A stretch of DNA of 64,000 bases from CAVQMB01 sp963713445 (GCA_963713445.1 CAVQMB010000010.1:1-64000); one strand, 5' to 3'; shown: positions 36,803-47,105, numbered from the stretch's first letter. Program-made: numbers and translations. Notes: generated by a model not told the origin, from the sequence alone.

Positions 36803-37240
36803 ATGGATCCCTTCATGCAAGCCGCGATTGAGGAGGCTGAACGAGGCCTTCAGGAAGGCGGCATCCCGATCGGTTCGGTCGTGGTTTATCAGGGACGCAT
36901 CATCGGCCGCGGGCATAACAAACGTATCCAGCTGGGCAGCGTCGTGCTGCACGGCGAGATGGATGCGCTGGAGAATGCTGGCCGGCAGCCAGCCGATGTC
37001 TACCGTGACTGCACGCTCTACACGACGCTTTCGCCCTGCCCCATGTGCAGCGGTGCGGTACTGCTTTACGGTATCCCCAAAATAGTAGTCGGCGAGAACC
37101 GGAGTTTCATGGGTGATGAGGCGTTGCTCCGGGCGCGCGGCATCATCGTCCAGGTACTGGACGATCCGACTTGCATCGACCTGATGACGCGCTTCATCGC
37201 TTCCTCGCCGGCGTTGTGGAACGAGGACATCGGGGTGTAA
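36803..37240 (+). CDS. cytosine deaminase (FCY1-like)
   Basis: A 145-residue zinc deaminase. Metal site: LHGEMDAL (HxE, His ligand and proton-shuttle Glu) and SPCPMCSGAV (two Cys ligands). Further motifs GGIPIGSVVV, IIGRGHNKRIQLGS, IPKIVVGENRSF, and a C-terminal LWNEDIGV closely follow the yeast cytosine deaminase pattern (which ends WxEDIGE), rather than tRNA-adenosine or CMP deaminases. It would convert cytosine to uracil. Single gene, 160 bases before the AhpD-like gene. Confidence 0.85.
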   Translation: MDPFMQAAIEEAERGLQEGGIPIGSVVVYQGRIIGRGHNKRIQLGSVVLHGEMDALENAGRQPADVYRDCTLYTTLSPCPMCSGAVLLYGIPKIVVGENRSFMGDEALLRARGIIVQVLDDPTCIDLMTRFIASSPALWNEDIGV

Positions 37241-37401
37241 CCGAGGGCGCGTTCATCGATGACGTCGAGAACAAAGTGGCCGATGCAAAGCGGGTTGGCA
37301 TGCCTGCCTTCCACCACTACGCGATCCGACTCAGTTGCACCGCGTCCAGATTCGCTTCAAGCTGTTGGGATTTCCTGTTTGCATCGAGCGGAGGCTTGTC
37401 T

Positions 37402-37959
37402 GTGACCGTTTTCAGTTCTCTGCCAGAGAATGCCGGGGTAAGCGACATTCTCAAGCTCAACCCCGCTGCCGGCCGTGCATTGATCGAGTACCACAACAGC
37501 GTGATGCGCCAATCCTCCCCGCTAACTGAAGGCGAACGGGAACTGATCGCGGCTTTTGTCTCGCTCATCAATGCCTGCCAGTACTGTTTCGGCGTGCACT
37601 CCGCAACGGCCGCTGCGTTCGGCGTGGATCCGGGTCTCCTCAAACAGCTGATGAAGGATATCGACAACGCCGCGGTCGACGCCAAAATGAAGCCCTTGCT
37701 GCATTTCGTCAGCAAGCTGACCCGCGAGCCCTGGAGAATGACCGAAAATGATGCCTACGGCGTGCTGCTGGCAGGCTGGGACCAGCAGGCGCTGCACGAT
37801 GCAGTCAACGTGGTGGCCCTGTTCAATTTCATGAACCGGCTGGTCCTGGGCCATGGCATCAAGGGGCACAAGGATCTGTATCTTGAACGTGGCCTGGCAC
37901 TCCGCGAGCACGGCTATAATACCCTGCTCAATGAGCTCGACGACTGCGCTCAGTCCTGA
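37402..37959 (+). CDS. AhpD-like peroxidase-related enzyme
   Basis: A 185-residue protein of the carboxymuconolactone decarboxylase/AhpD superfamily. The redox motif CQYCFGVHSATAAAFG has the CxxC and downstream His. It ends LLNELD. GTG 37402 is chosen: GGAGG lies 7 bases upstream and the family N-terminus follows at once. Likely acts on peroxides. Neighbours are the deaminase and an amino acid ABC transporter; no direct functional link is evident. Confidence 0.85.
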   Translation: MTVFSSLPENAGVSDILKLNPAAGRALIEYHNSVMRQSSPLTEGERELIAAFVSLINACQYCFGVHSATAAAFGVDPGLLKQLMKDIDNAAVDAKMKPLLHFVSKLTREPWRMTENDAYGVLLAGWDQQALHDAVNVVALFNFMNRLVLGHGIKGHKDLYLERGLALREHGYNTLLNELDDCAQS

Positions 37960-38053
37960 AAAATCAGGCCGTCAGGGGTTGCCGCTGGCGCGTTCAATAA
38001 GCTTTAATCGGGCCGCTTAGGTCCAGACAACCGATAAGAGAGGTTAGACACCA

Positions 38054-38899
38054 ATGCACCGTTACCTGAAGTCCGCAGTCGTCACGCTGTTTGCCGGGCT
38101 GCTCATCGCCGGACCGGCACTGGCCGATGTAATCGATCAGATCCATTCCCGTGGCGAGTTGATTGTCGGTGTTAAGGCCGATTACAAGCCCTATGGCTAC
38201 ATCAACGAAAACGGCAATATCGTTGGCATGGAACCCGACCTCGCCAAGCATGTGGCCGATGCGTTGGGAGTCAAGCTCAAGCTGGTGCCAGTGCAGGCCT
38301 CGAACCGGATGCAGTTTCTCCAGCAGGGCAGGATCGATCTGATGATCGCCACCATGACCGACCGCCCTGACCGCCGTAAAGTGGTATGGGTGGTGGATCC
38401 CGACTACTACTCGTCCGGAACCAACGTGCTCGCACTCAAGAAGGCCAAGCTGACGCACTGGAGCGACCTCAAGGGGCTGCCGGTATGCGGTATTCAAGGC
38501 GCCTTCTACAACCGCAAAACCCAGCAGAAATTCGGCGCCAAGATCGTTGCCTTCAAGGGCACGGCCGAGGCCTTGACCGCGCTCAAACAGGGTCGCTGTG
38601 TAGCGTTCGTCTATGACGATTCGTTCATCACCTCCAAACTCAACGACCCGGCCTGGTCGAATTACGACATGCCGCTGAAAACCATCGATGAGGAACCCTG
38701 GGGTCTCGCCGTGAAACACGGTCAGAAACGCTTCCATGCGGTCATGAGCGAACTGATCAAGCGCTGGTTCAAGACCGGTCTGATCCAGAAACTTGAGACC
38801 AAATACCACATCAAGCAGAACAGCTATGTTGAGAAGATGCACCAGAAGTACAAGGATTATCAGCCCAAGCCGCTGAAGAAGATCCTGGCGGGCAGCTGA
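38054..38899 (+). CDS. polar amino acid ABC transporter substrate-binding protein
   Basis: A 281-residue SBP_bac_3 protein. Signal peptide 1-24 (LLIAGPALA). Motifs: LIVGVKADYKPYGYINENGN, MEPDLAKHVADALGVK, IDLMIATMTDRPDRRKVV. First of four genes (binding protein, permease, permease, ATPase), the last three linked by 4-base overlaps. Specificity not deducible; glutamate/aspartate-type systems have the same two-permease layout. Confidence 0.93.
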   Translation: MHRYLKSAVVTLFAGLLIAGPALADVIDQIHSRGELIVGVKADYKPYGYINENGNIVGMEPDLAKHVADALGVKLKLVPVQASNRMQFLQQGRIDLMIATMTDRPDRRKVVWVVDPDYYSSGTNVLALKKAKLTHWSDLKGLPVCGIQGAFYNRKTQQKFGAKIVAFKGTAEALTALKQGRCVAFVYDDSFITSKLNDPAWSNYDMPLKTIDEEPWGLAVKHGQKRFHAVMSELIKRWFKTGLIQKLETKYHIKQNSYVEKMHQKYKDYQPKPLKKILAGS

Positions 38900-38945
38900 C
38901 AATCGGCGCAGCTGACGGTCGTAACGGGCGCAGACGCAGAGGATC

Positions 38946-39698
38946 GTGGATATGCAGTGGCTCTATGAGTGGGCTAGACATCTATATCAGACCACCGGCA
39001 TAAACCTGAGCTTCATCTACGACCCGTTCGACCGTCACCGTCTCTTTGAGGGTTTCCTCAATACGGTTTATCTGGCGCTGATCTGCCTGTTCTTTTCCGT
39101 GATCATCGGTGTCGTCGGGGCCTGGCTGCAGGGCTCGAGGCTCAAGTGGACCCGTCGAATCGTTCAGGGCTACATCCAGTTCTTCCGCAATACGCCGCCG
39201 CTGGTGCAGCTCTATTTCTTTTACTTCGCGGTCGGCAGCCTGATGCCGACGGTGCCGAACCGGCTCGGTCTGCCGCAGCCACTGATCGACAATTTCACCT
39301 GGGCGATCATCTCCCTAAGCTGTTTTGCCGGTGCTTTCAATGTCGAGATCTTCCGCTCTGGCATTGAGGCGGTGCCAGCCGCCACGGTCGAAGCGTCCGA
39401 GGCGCTCGGCTTCAACCGGCTGCAGACTTACGCCTATATTGTATTGCCGTTGGCCTTCCGTGTTTGCCTGCCGGCGCTCAACAACAACCTGGTCAATCTG
39501 GTCAAGACTACGACCCTCGCTTACGCGATTGCCGTACCTGAAATGCTGTACGAAGCCAATCAGATCTGGTCCGATTCCAGCAATGTGCCTGAGATGATGA
39601 TATTTCTATTGTTCGCGTACGTCTTGCTGGTGGGTGTTCTGGTGTGGTTCATGCACAGTTGGGAGCGCAGTATGCGCTTGCCGGGATACGGGGCATGA
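38946..39698 (+). CDS. amino acid ABC transporter permease
   Basis: 250-residue permease, five to six TM helices. RNTPPLVQLYFFYFAVG and EAA loop RSGIEAVPAATVEASEALGF. The GTG at 38946 or the ATG 6 bases later could start it; both follow AGAGGA closely. Its stop overlaps the next permease start (ATGA). Confidence 0.92.
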   Translation: MDMQWLYEWARHLYQTTGINLSFIYDPFDRHRLFEGFLNTVYLALICLFFSVIIGVVGAWLQGSRLKWTRRIVQGYIQFFRNTPPLVQLYFFYFAVGSLMPTVPNRLGLPQPLIDNFTWAIISLSCFAGAFNVEIFRSGIEAVPAATVEASEALGFNRLQTYAYIVLPLAFRVCLPALNNNLVNLVKTTTLAYAIAVPEMLYEANQIWSDSSNVPEMMIFLLFAYVLLVGVLVWFMHSWERSMRLPGYGA

Positions 39699-40572
39699 AG
39701 CAGACACGCCCACTTAATGGCTGCACGGATCTCCCGGTGCTATTGCCAGCAGCGGAACAACTGGCACGGCGCACTGCGCGCGAGCGCCAACTGGGCGTGC
39801 CATTGCTGCAACTCAAAGCACGCTACGGTCTTTGGCTGCTGCTACTGCTGGTGTTCTCGATCGGGGTCGCTCAAGCCCAAGGCGCACCAGGCAAAGAACC
39901 GCTTTACGACGTGCTGCTCAAGTGGTTACCGGTCCTGTTGCGCGGTTTTGGCTTCAATATTGTCATCTCGTTCGTGGCCATGGCGTTCGGTTCGGCAATA
40001 GGTGTGGTGCTCGGATTGATGCAGATTTCACTGTTGCGGACAGTGCGCACCGGTTCGTGGTTAGTCACCCAGTTCTTTCGCAATGCGCCCTGGCTGGTGT
40101 TGTTGTTCTTCTGCATGTTTCTACTGCCGTTCCAATTCCGCGTCGGGTCGCTGATCATCCCTTTCCCCGACTGGATCAAGGCCACCCTTGGGTTGTCGCT
40201 GCCGGTGCTCGCGAACGTTTCCGAGATCGTCCGCGGCGCGGTAGGCTCGATCCCGTCAGGCCAATGGGAGGCATCTGAATCGCTGGCATTCTCGCGCCGA
40301 CAGATACTGTGGATGATCATTCTGCCACAGTGCATTAAACGCATGCTGCCGCCGTGGATGAATCTTTATGCGATACTCACCATGGCCACCGTACTGGGTT
40401 CAATCGTCGGCGTATCCGAAATGATGACCCAGGCCGGCCGGGTTCTGGCCGCCGAGGGTCGCCCCGATCTGCTCATTCCCGTGTACAGCTTCGTGTTGCT
40501 GTGCTTTTTCGTCTACTGCTACCCGATCGCACGCTTCACGGTGCGGCTGGAGCGCAAATTCAACGTCAAGCT

Positions 40573-40576
<4 letters not shown>
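39695..40576 (+). CDS. amino acid ABC transporter permease
   Basis: 293-residue permease with a longer N-terminal region (about 60 residues before TM1). FRNAPWLVLLFFCMFLLPFQ and EAA loop RGAVGSIPSGQWEASESLAF. Starts within the ATGA overlap with the preceding permease and itself overlaps the ATPase start by 4 bases. Pairs with the preceding permease as the heteromeric channel. Confidence 0.92.
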
Positions 40577-41318
<742 letters not shown>

Positions 41319-41322
<4 letters not shown>

Positions 41323-41696
41323 CCGTAAAACCCAGTCTGGTTGATACGCGAGTCAGCCGGGTTCCCGCCGTCCCAGCGCAGGGGTTCCAGCTCCGGCACG
41401 CGGATAACGCCTTCACGCGACACATTGGCCAGCTTGCGGGGAACGGCAGCGGCACGTTTGACGAGCCGCCGGCCCAGAGCCCACAGGCTGAGAGTTAACC
41501 AGCACATCTGAATAACTGTCGACGGCAGATTGAAGGCGTAGCTGAGACTGAATAATACACAGCACGCGGCCGTGAGATTGAGGATGAAATAGCGATCGCT
41601 GTTGCCGTCCAGGTTTCCCGTGGCGACACGGAAGTATGCGACAACATACAGCGCAGTGCCCACGAGACCGACGATTTCATAGATTGGTAACGCCAT
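41319..41696 (-). CDS. small membrane protein, CBU_0592-like family
   Basis: 125 residues with three predicted TM segments (IVGLVGTALYVVAYF, YFILNLTAACCVLFSLSYAF, VIQMCWLTLSLWAL) and a hydrophilic C-terminus. The pattern resembles the CBU_0592 family of unknown function. ATG 41696 (MALPIYE) is chosen; an ATG four codons earlier is possible. It is convergent with the ATPase gene. Confidence 0.65.
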
Positions 41697-41723
41697 CGCC
41701 CGCTCCAAGCTTTGGTAGACAGC

Positions 41724-41738
41724 AAATAAGACTTATTT
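41724..41738. promoter_or_regulatory. AT-rich palindrome upstream of the small membrane-protein gene
   Basis: AAATAAG-A-CTTATTT, a perfect 7-1-7 inverted repeat in an AT-rich stretch (41720-41790) within an otherwise GC-rich region, just upstream of the minus-strand gene starting at 41696. Fits an operator or promoter element. Confidence 0.4.
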
Positions 41739-41895
41739 ACAGCATATACCATATCACAACATAAGCTATATGTTGCAATTCAATCGAAAAGTTGCCTGCC
41801 AGGCCCTGAGCCGAAGGCAGTCAGCAGCCACCGCAATTGTCGCCCCGTGAACTGCATGCTGCTGAGACGGTCGCGGCACCATCACGACGGCTCAT

Positions 41896-42405
41896 TCATT
41901 CAACCGCCAACAACCGCTCAACGGCAGAACGCGTGCTGCAGAAAGCCAGATCCGGTAGTTTATTCAGGTCGAAGAAGCCCGCATCACTAGCGTCGTCCGC
42001 AGCGGCGACCTGGCCTGATAACCACTCAGCACGGTAAAGAATAAAAATTGAGGCACCGCCCTGACTGGCCGCATTGTGATAGACATCGATCAGACCGGTA
42101 ACCCGAACCGATAAGCAGGTCTCCTCCCAGGCCTCACGCACCGCAGTCGCAGCAGGATCCTCGCCCTGGTCAAGATAGCCGGCCGGCAACGCCCATTTGC
42201 CTTTCTCCGGCGGCACTGCACGCTTCACCAGCAACAGACGTCCACTAGCATCCTGTACCATCACCCCGACGCCGACCTTCGGCTCGGTGAAATGGATATA
42301 GCCACAGCCGGGACACACCCGCCGGGGCCGGTCGCTGACCTGACGCGTAACCATGGCTGTACCGCAACGGGCACAGTAGGCGATCTCGGGAGGTGCACTG
42401 GTCAC
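41896..42405 (-). CDS. NUDIX hydrolase with N-terminal zinc ribbon
   Basis: 169 residues. The zinc ribbon (YCARCGTAM...RVCPGCGYIHF) precedes a NUDIX domain with box GYLDQGEDPAATAVREAWEE. This NADH-pyrophosphatase-like layout occurs in many small NUDIX enzymes acting on nucleoside-diphosphate derivatives. Divergent from the Lrp-type regulator. Confidence 0.92.
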   Translation of the reverse strand: MTSAPPEIAYCARCGTAMVTRQVSDRPRRVCPGCGYIHFTEPKVGVGVMVQDASGRLLLVKRAVPPEKGKWALPAGYLDQGEDPAATAVREAWEETCLSVRVTGLIDVYHNAASQGGASIFILYRAEWLSGQVAAADDASDAGFFDLNKLPDLAFCSTRSAVERLLAVE

Positions 42406-42698
42406 GATAGAACCGGTCCGAGCTGCACAGCCAGTGACGGTCCGGGCACCTCATTGGCCGCTGCCTGAGTGTCTCCACACAGATTGCCTGCGAACGGCCT
42501 ACCGGCCCGATCCACCGTATAAGCAGAGCAATTACCGGCGCGGCGATAAACGGTGGCAACGGCCATAACTAACACACTCGCAAATTACGATTGACGCTCG
42601 TCACAGCATAGCGCGAGCCTATCCAGGTCACCAGCAACCGGTTGACTGTTGCCTTGAACGCAGGCTTACGCCATTGTTATCTCGCACTGCTGTGGGGC
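42406..42698. other. divergent intergenic region
   Basis: 293 bases between the NUDIX (minus) and Lrp-type (plus) genes; promoters for both are expected. No clear operator recognised. Confidence 0.4.
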
Positions 42699-43208
42699 AT
42701 GATTCCTTACATGAAGCTAGACGATTACGATCTCAACATCCTGGTTGAACTGCAACGCCAGGGCCGTATGACCAAACTGAAACTCGCCGAAGCGATCAGC
42801 CTGTCGCCCAGTGCCTGCTGGGAACGCCTGCTACGCCTCGAACAGGCCGGCATCATCCGCAGTTACCACGCTGACGTCGACATAGAACAACTGATGAAGA
42901 CGATTCTGGTGATTGTGGAAATCGTTCTGAAACGCCACCAGATGTATGATTTCAATCGCTTTGAAGCATCCATCCGCGAGCAGCCCGAAATCCTTGAGTG
43001 CTATGCCACCGGCGGTGGCGTGGATTACGTGCTCAAGGTCGTCGCCTCCGACGTCGACGCCTACCAGCGTCTGATCGACCGGCTGCTGGAGGCTGACATC
43101 GGGATCGACCGTTACTTCACTTATATCGTGACCAAGTCGGTAAAACAAAGCCGCGGTTACCCGTTACGCCATCTACTGTCGGTGCGTCAGGACCATACTG
43201 CAGATTGA
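42699..43208 (+). CDS. Lrp/AsnC-family transcriptional regulator
   Basis: 169 residues. An N-terminal HTH (LDDYDLNILVELQRQGRMTK, LSPSACWERLLRLEQAGII) is followed by the RAM/AsnC ligand domain (ILECYATGGGVDYVLKVVASD). ATG 42699 or 42711 (MKLDDYD) may start it. It precedes an ehu-like transporter and an aldehyde dehydrogenase/aminotransferase pair, a context resembling doeX-type regulators of ectoine catabolism; ligand not shown. Confidence 0.9.
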   Translation: MIPYMKLDDYDLNILVELQRQGRMTKLKLAEAISLSPSACWERLLRLEQAGIIRSYHADVDIEQLMKTILVIVEIVLKRHQMYDFNRFEASIREQPEILECYATGGGVDYVLKVVASDVDAYQRLIDRLLEADIGIDRYFTYIVTKSVKQSRGYPLRHLLSVRQDHTAD

Positions 43209-43814
43209 CAACATGCTGCTGGTGTTAATAGCCTGAGGAATACTTCTCGTGCATGCCGTGGAAACGCCGAGTCAAGCAGATGACCCGAGAAAAGATCTCA
43301 ATTCTCCGTGGCCGTGTTTGTAAAGCCGATCGACTGACTCGGAAAATTTTTTTATCTGATTGCCATTTTCCGAAAGTTCGTTGGCCAGAAATTATTATCG
43401 TATAGCTGTTGCTAAATAGAAATGGATGCGACTTGAGATCAACCACCACCACAACACCGCCGCTGCTCGACCTGCCACGGATTCTGGCTGACGATCGCCT
43501 GCTGCACGCGCTAACCGGTCGCCGGCGGGAGCAGTTCGAACATCTTCTGAGTGCGTTCGGCCCGGCCCTGCAAACCAGCCGTCAGGCCCGCTGGCGGACC
43601 CGTCAGCAAAGAAAGCGGCCACGTGCGGCGTTTCGCGCGATCCGATGGGTGCGGCATCGGGGAGGGGGCATACGGCCGAACCCAGCGATTGTTAAGACCA
43701 CGACACAGGTGACAGACCAGGGGCACGTGGTGCCCTGGAAACAGTCGCTTGTGCTATAAGGCTTCACCCCAGTTGTCGATTCGACGGCAACGCCAACTGA
43801 AGAGGAGGTACACC
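43209..43814. other. intergenic region with transposase remnant and a hairpin
   Basis: 606 bases between the Lrp-type gene and ehuB. It holds the transposase fragment at 43409-43640 and, close to ehuB, an imperfect palindrome CCAGGGGCAC/GTGCCCTGG (43717-43726, 43730-43738) followed 16 bases later by TATAAG, a possible -10 element. Confidence 0.5.
43409..43640 (+). pseudogene. IS5-like transposase N-terminal remnant
   Basis: The frame encodes DLPRILADDRLLHALTGRRR followed by EQFEHLLSAFGPALQTSRQA and WRTRQQRKR. This is the helix-turn-helix N-terminus seen in IS5-group transposases (LTGLSxxQFxHLLPxF pattern). The Gly-rich turn and all DDE catalytic regions are missing and no terminal inverted repeats are seen. 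An old insertion remnant upstream of ehuB. Confidence 0.5.
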
Positions 43815-44687
43815 GTGAAACACGGCATTTTCAGTATCGCAGCGAAAATCCTGCTTGCTGCCACTATGACTGTAGGCCTCGCAGCCACCGCTTCTGCCCA
43901 GAATGCGCTGCAGCAGATCAAGGACCGGGGCTATATCCGAATCGCGCTCGCCAATGAAATCCCTTACGGCTTCATGAACGCAAAGGGTGAGGCCAAGGGC
44001 TTCGGCCCCGACGTCGCACGCAAAGTCCTAGCGAAGATGGGAATTAAGGACATTCAATGGGTGGTCACGAGTTTCGGCTCATTAATTCCGGCATTGCGCG
44101 CCAACCGCGTCGATTTGGTCGCCGCTTCGCAGGCTATCCTGCCGCAGCGCTGCCAGGTGGTCAGCTTTTCGGAACCCAACACCACTTACGGCGAAGGCTT
44201 GCTGGTGCTGAATAACAACCCCAAAAAGATTCACGGTTATGGCGACTTCGTCAAACACTCTGATCTCAAACTGGGCATCGTATCCGGTGCTGACCAGATT
44301 GATTTCGCCCATGCCATGAAAATCCCGGATTCGCGGATCGTGTTCATCGCCGCCAATACCGACGCGCTGGGCGCGCTGCAGTCGGGCCGCATCGATGCCT
44401 ACGCTGCTACTCAGCTGACCGTTGCCCGGCTGGCGGGAAAATCTGACGCCGTCGAGGCCGCCGAACCGTTCAACGATCCCGTTGTTGACGGCAAGCCGGT
44501 CCGTAGCTGGGGCGGTTTTACCTTCCGCAAGAACGACAAGGCGCTGCTGAACGCGTTCAACAAGAATCTGGCGGCTGTTCACAAGACTGCGTGGTGGAGA
44601 AAGGCCCTGACCGGTTACGGGTTGGACAAGCATTCGATCGACGAGGTCAGCGCCAAGACCACAGCCCAGCTATGTTCCGGCAAGTGA
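43815..44687 (+). CDS. ehuB: EhuB-like ABC transporter substrate-binding protein
   Basis: 290-residue periplasmic protein. Signal peptide 1-25 (GLAATASAQ). Motifs ALANEIPYGFMNAKGEAKG, GPDVARKVLAKMGI, QAILPQRCQVVSFSEP and a C-terminal TTAQLCSGK resemble the ectoine/hydroxyectoine-binding EhuB. GTG 43815 is chosen for the GGAGG 7 bases upstream. First of four genes in ehuBCDA order. Other compatible ligands (amino acids) cannot be excluded. Confidence 0.82.
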   Translation: MKHGIFSIAAKILLAATMTVGLAATASAQNALQQIKDRGYIRIALANEIPYGFMNAKGEAKGFGPDVARKVLAKMGIKDIQWVVTSFGSLIPALRANRVDLVAASQAILPQRCQVVSFSEPNTTYGEGLLVLNNNPKKIHGYGDFVKHSDLKLGIVSGADQIDFAHAMKIPDSRIVFIAANTDALGALQSGRIDAYAATQLTVARLAGKSDAVEAAEPFNDPVVDGKPVRSWGGFTFRKNDKALLNAFNKNLAAVHKTAWWRKALTGYGLDKHSIDEVSAKTTAQLCSGK

Positions 44688-44799
44688 GGATTTAAGCCGG
44701 ATCTGAACCCGACGGCTCCGGTGCTTGTCCCGGGGCCGTTACATCTCCATCAACCACCCATGGCCGGTCGTTGCAATAACTGAACAAACTGGGGGGCTC

Positions 44800-45459
44800 A
44801 TGAGCTGGTTCGATCTCTTCACCGCGTTGCTGGGCGGCCTGCAGGTCACGGTGATCATCACCCTGGCCTCGACGGTGCTAGGCGGCATCTGCGCCTTTGC
44901 CGCCGGCATCGGTAAACTCTCGCAGCACGCAGCATTTCGCTGGCTGGCCGGCACCTACATCGAAATCTTTCGTGGCACCTCGCTACTGGTACAGTTGTTC
45001 TGGCTTTTCTTCGCCCTGCCGTTTCTGGGCATACAGTTATCGCCGATGGCTGCCGGAATTCTTGGTCTGGGCCTGAACATCGGCGCCTACGGTGCCGAAG
45101 TGGTGCGCGGCGCCATCCAGTCCGTCGAGCACGGCCAGTACGAGGCAGCAACCGCACTCAACTTCACCCCGCGACAGACCCTGTGGCGGATCGTACTGCC
45201 ACAGTCGGTCGTGGAAATGATGCCGACCTTCGGCAACCTGGCTGTGCAGAATCTCAAGGACTCGGCGCTAGTGTCGCTGATTACCCTGACAGATCTGACC
45301 TTTACGGCGGAGAACCTGCGTAACCAGACCCTGCAGACCGTGCCCATCTTCACCCTGACGTTATTCATCTACTTCGGCCTGGCGTTAGTCATCATGCTGG
45401 CGATGCGCTGGCTGGAACGGCGTGCGGCGCGCATGGCCGGCAGGGTGACACTGTCATGA
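44800..45459 (+). CDS. ehuC: EhuC-like ABC transporter permease
   Basis: 219-residue permease. IEIFRGTSLLVQLFWLFFAL, GLNIGAYGAEVVRGAIQSVE and the EAA loop (HGQYEAATALNFTPRQ). The FRGTSLLVQLFW and LGLNxGAYGAEVVRGAIQ patterns are typical of EhuC. ATG 44800 follows GGGGGG by 3 bases; overlaps the next gene by 4 bases. Confidence 0.85.
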   Translation: MSWFDLFTALLGGLQVTVIITLASTVLGGICAFAAGIGKLSQHAAFRWLAGTYIEIFRGTSLLVQLFWLFFALPFLGIQLSPMAAGILGLGLNIGAYGAEVVRGAIQSVEHGQYEAATALNFTPRQTLWRIVLPQSVVEMMPTFGNLAVQNLKDSALVSLITLTDLTFTAENLRNQTLQTVPIFTLTLFIYFGLALVIMLAMRWLERRAARMAGRVTLS

Positions 45460-46154
45460 TGACGCTCTTCGGGTACCCGCTGAATACCACCTCCGAGTGG
45501 ACCTTCTTCGTATCGATCCTGCCGATCATCATGAAGGGCCTGGTAATTACCGTCGAGGCCACTATCATCGGCTTCGTGATCGCGCTGGTTCTGGGGCTGA
45601 TCTTCGCGTTGCTGCGACGGGTGCCACTGCGCATCGTGTCCTGGCCGACCGCCGTGATTGTCGAGTTCGTGCGCGACACCCCTCTGCTGGTGCAGCTCTA
45701 TTTCCTCTATTTCGTACTACCGATGTACGGCCTGCGCATGCCCGCCTTCGTTACCGGTATGCTGGCCCTCGGCATCCAGTACAGCGCCTACACCTCCGAA
45801 GTCTATCGCGGCGGCCTGGATGCCATTGACAGCGGTCAGTGGGAGGCCGCCAAGGCACTCAACCTTTCCGCCTTCATAACCTACCGCGATATCGTCATAC
45901 CCCAGGCCATCCCCCGCATCGTTCCGGCGATGGGCAATTACCTGGTGTCGATGATCAAGGATACGCCGGTACTGTCGGCGGTGACCGTGCTGGAAATGCT
46001 GAGCATGGCCACCATGATCGGTGACCGGGTGTTCCGTTACTTCGTGCCCTTGACCACTGTCGGCATGATGTTTCTGATCCTTACCCTGATCTCCAGTGTG
46101 TTGGTGCGACTGGTGGAACGGGCATTGCCCAGACAAGGGATACCACTGAAATGA
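45456..46154 (+). CDS. ehuD: EhuD-like ABC transporter permease
   Basis: 232-residue permease. FVRDTPLLVQLYFLYFVLPM, GIQYSAYTSEVYRGGLDAID and SGQWEAAKALNLS. Pairs with EhuC as the heteromeric channel. Both ends overlap neighbouring genes by 4 bases. Confidence 0.86.
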   Translation: MMTLFGYPLNTTSEWTFFVSILPIIMKGLVITVEATIIGFVIALVLGLIFALLRRVPLRIVSWPTAVIVEFVRDTPLLVQLYFLYFVLPMYGLRMPAFVTGMLALGIQYSAYTSEVYRGGLDAIDSGQWEAAKALNLSAFITYRDIVIPQAIPRIVPAMGNYLVSMIKDTPVLSAVTVLEMLSMATMIGDRVFRYFVPLTTVGMMFLILTLISSVLVRLVERALPRQGIPLK

Positions 46155-46975
46155 GCGAATCGAGCGAATCGAACGAACCCATAGTCCGCTTTGACAAAGT
46201 CACCAAACGCTTCGGTGATCTGGTCGTACTGCGCGATTTCGACTTCGAGGTCTACCCCGGCGAAAAGGTCGTGCTGATGGGCCCATCCGGTTCCGGAAAA
46301 TCCACGGCACTGCGCATCGTGATGACGCTGGAAACCATTCAGGGTGGTGTGGTGTACGTCGATAACGAACCGCTGTGGCATGAACAGAAAGCCGGGAAGC
46401 TGGTCCCTGCTGGCGAACGTCACCTGCATCATATGCGGGAGAAAGTCGGCATGGTATTCCAGCACTTCAATCTGTTTCCCAACATGACGGTGTTGCGCAA
46501 TATCAGCGAAGCGCCCATCCACGTCCTTGGTCTGCCTCGGGAGCAGGCCGTGGAACGGGCCGAAGGACTGCTAAAAATGGTTGGACTGCTGGACAAGAAG
46601 GATAGCTTCCCGGCCCAACTTTCCGGTGGCCAGAAGCAACGGGTCGCGATCGCCCGGGCCATGGCCATGCGCCCCAAGGTGTTACTGTTCGACGAACCAA
46701 CCTCCGCGCTCGATCCCGAGATGGTGGGCGACGTCTTGCAGGTCATGAAGGATCTGGCCGTGGAGCATGACCTGACCATGATCGTGGTCACTCACGAAAT
46801 GGGCTTCGCGCGGGACGTCGCTGACCGGGTCTGTTTCTTCGACGACGGCCAGCTCGTCGAACAGGGTGATCCGGAGCAGATCTTCACCGCACCCAGAAGC
46901 GACCGCCTGCGCCAATTCCTGCGCAGTGTGCTGAAGGAAAACAAGCAGCAGGAGGCCCCCCAGGAAACCTCCTGA
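46151..46975 (+). CDS. ehuA: EhuA-like ABC transporter ATP-binding protein
   Basis: 274-residue ATPase. Walker A GPSGSGKST, VFQHFNLFPN, signature LSGGQKQRVAIARAM, Walker B LLFDEPTSALDPE and H-loop VTHEMGFA. The C-terminal 20 residues are Glu/Gln-rich. End of the transporter operon. Confidence 0.92.
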   Translation: MSESSESNEPIVRFDKVTKRFGDLVVLRDFDFEVYPGEKVVLMGPSGSGKSTALRIVMTLETIQGGVVYVDNEPLWHEQKAGKLVPAGERHLHHMREKVGMVFQHFNLFPNMTVLRNISEAPIHVLGLPREQAVERAEGLLKMVGLLDKKDSFPAQLSGGQKQRVAIARAMAMRPKVLLFDEPTSALDPEMVGDVLQVMKDLAVEHDLTMIVVTHEMGFARDVADRVCFFDDGQLVEQGDPEQIFTAPRSDRLRQFLRSVLKENKQQEAPQETS

Positions 46976-47105
46976 CAACGACCCACGCGACCGCGACCTC
47001 CTCAATACCGTGCAATCATCTGTCACAATGTGGTCCGGGCAGTAGAACAAGCCCGAACGAGTAACGCCTGACGGCAATCCCGGGCACTACCGCAAGCGTT
47101 GCGAC

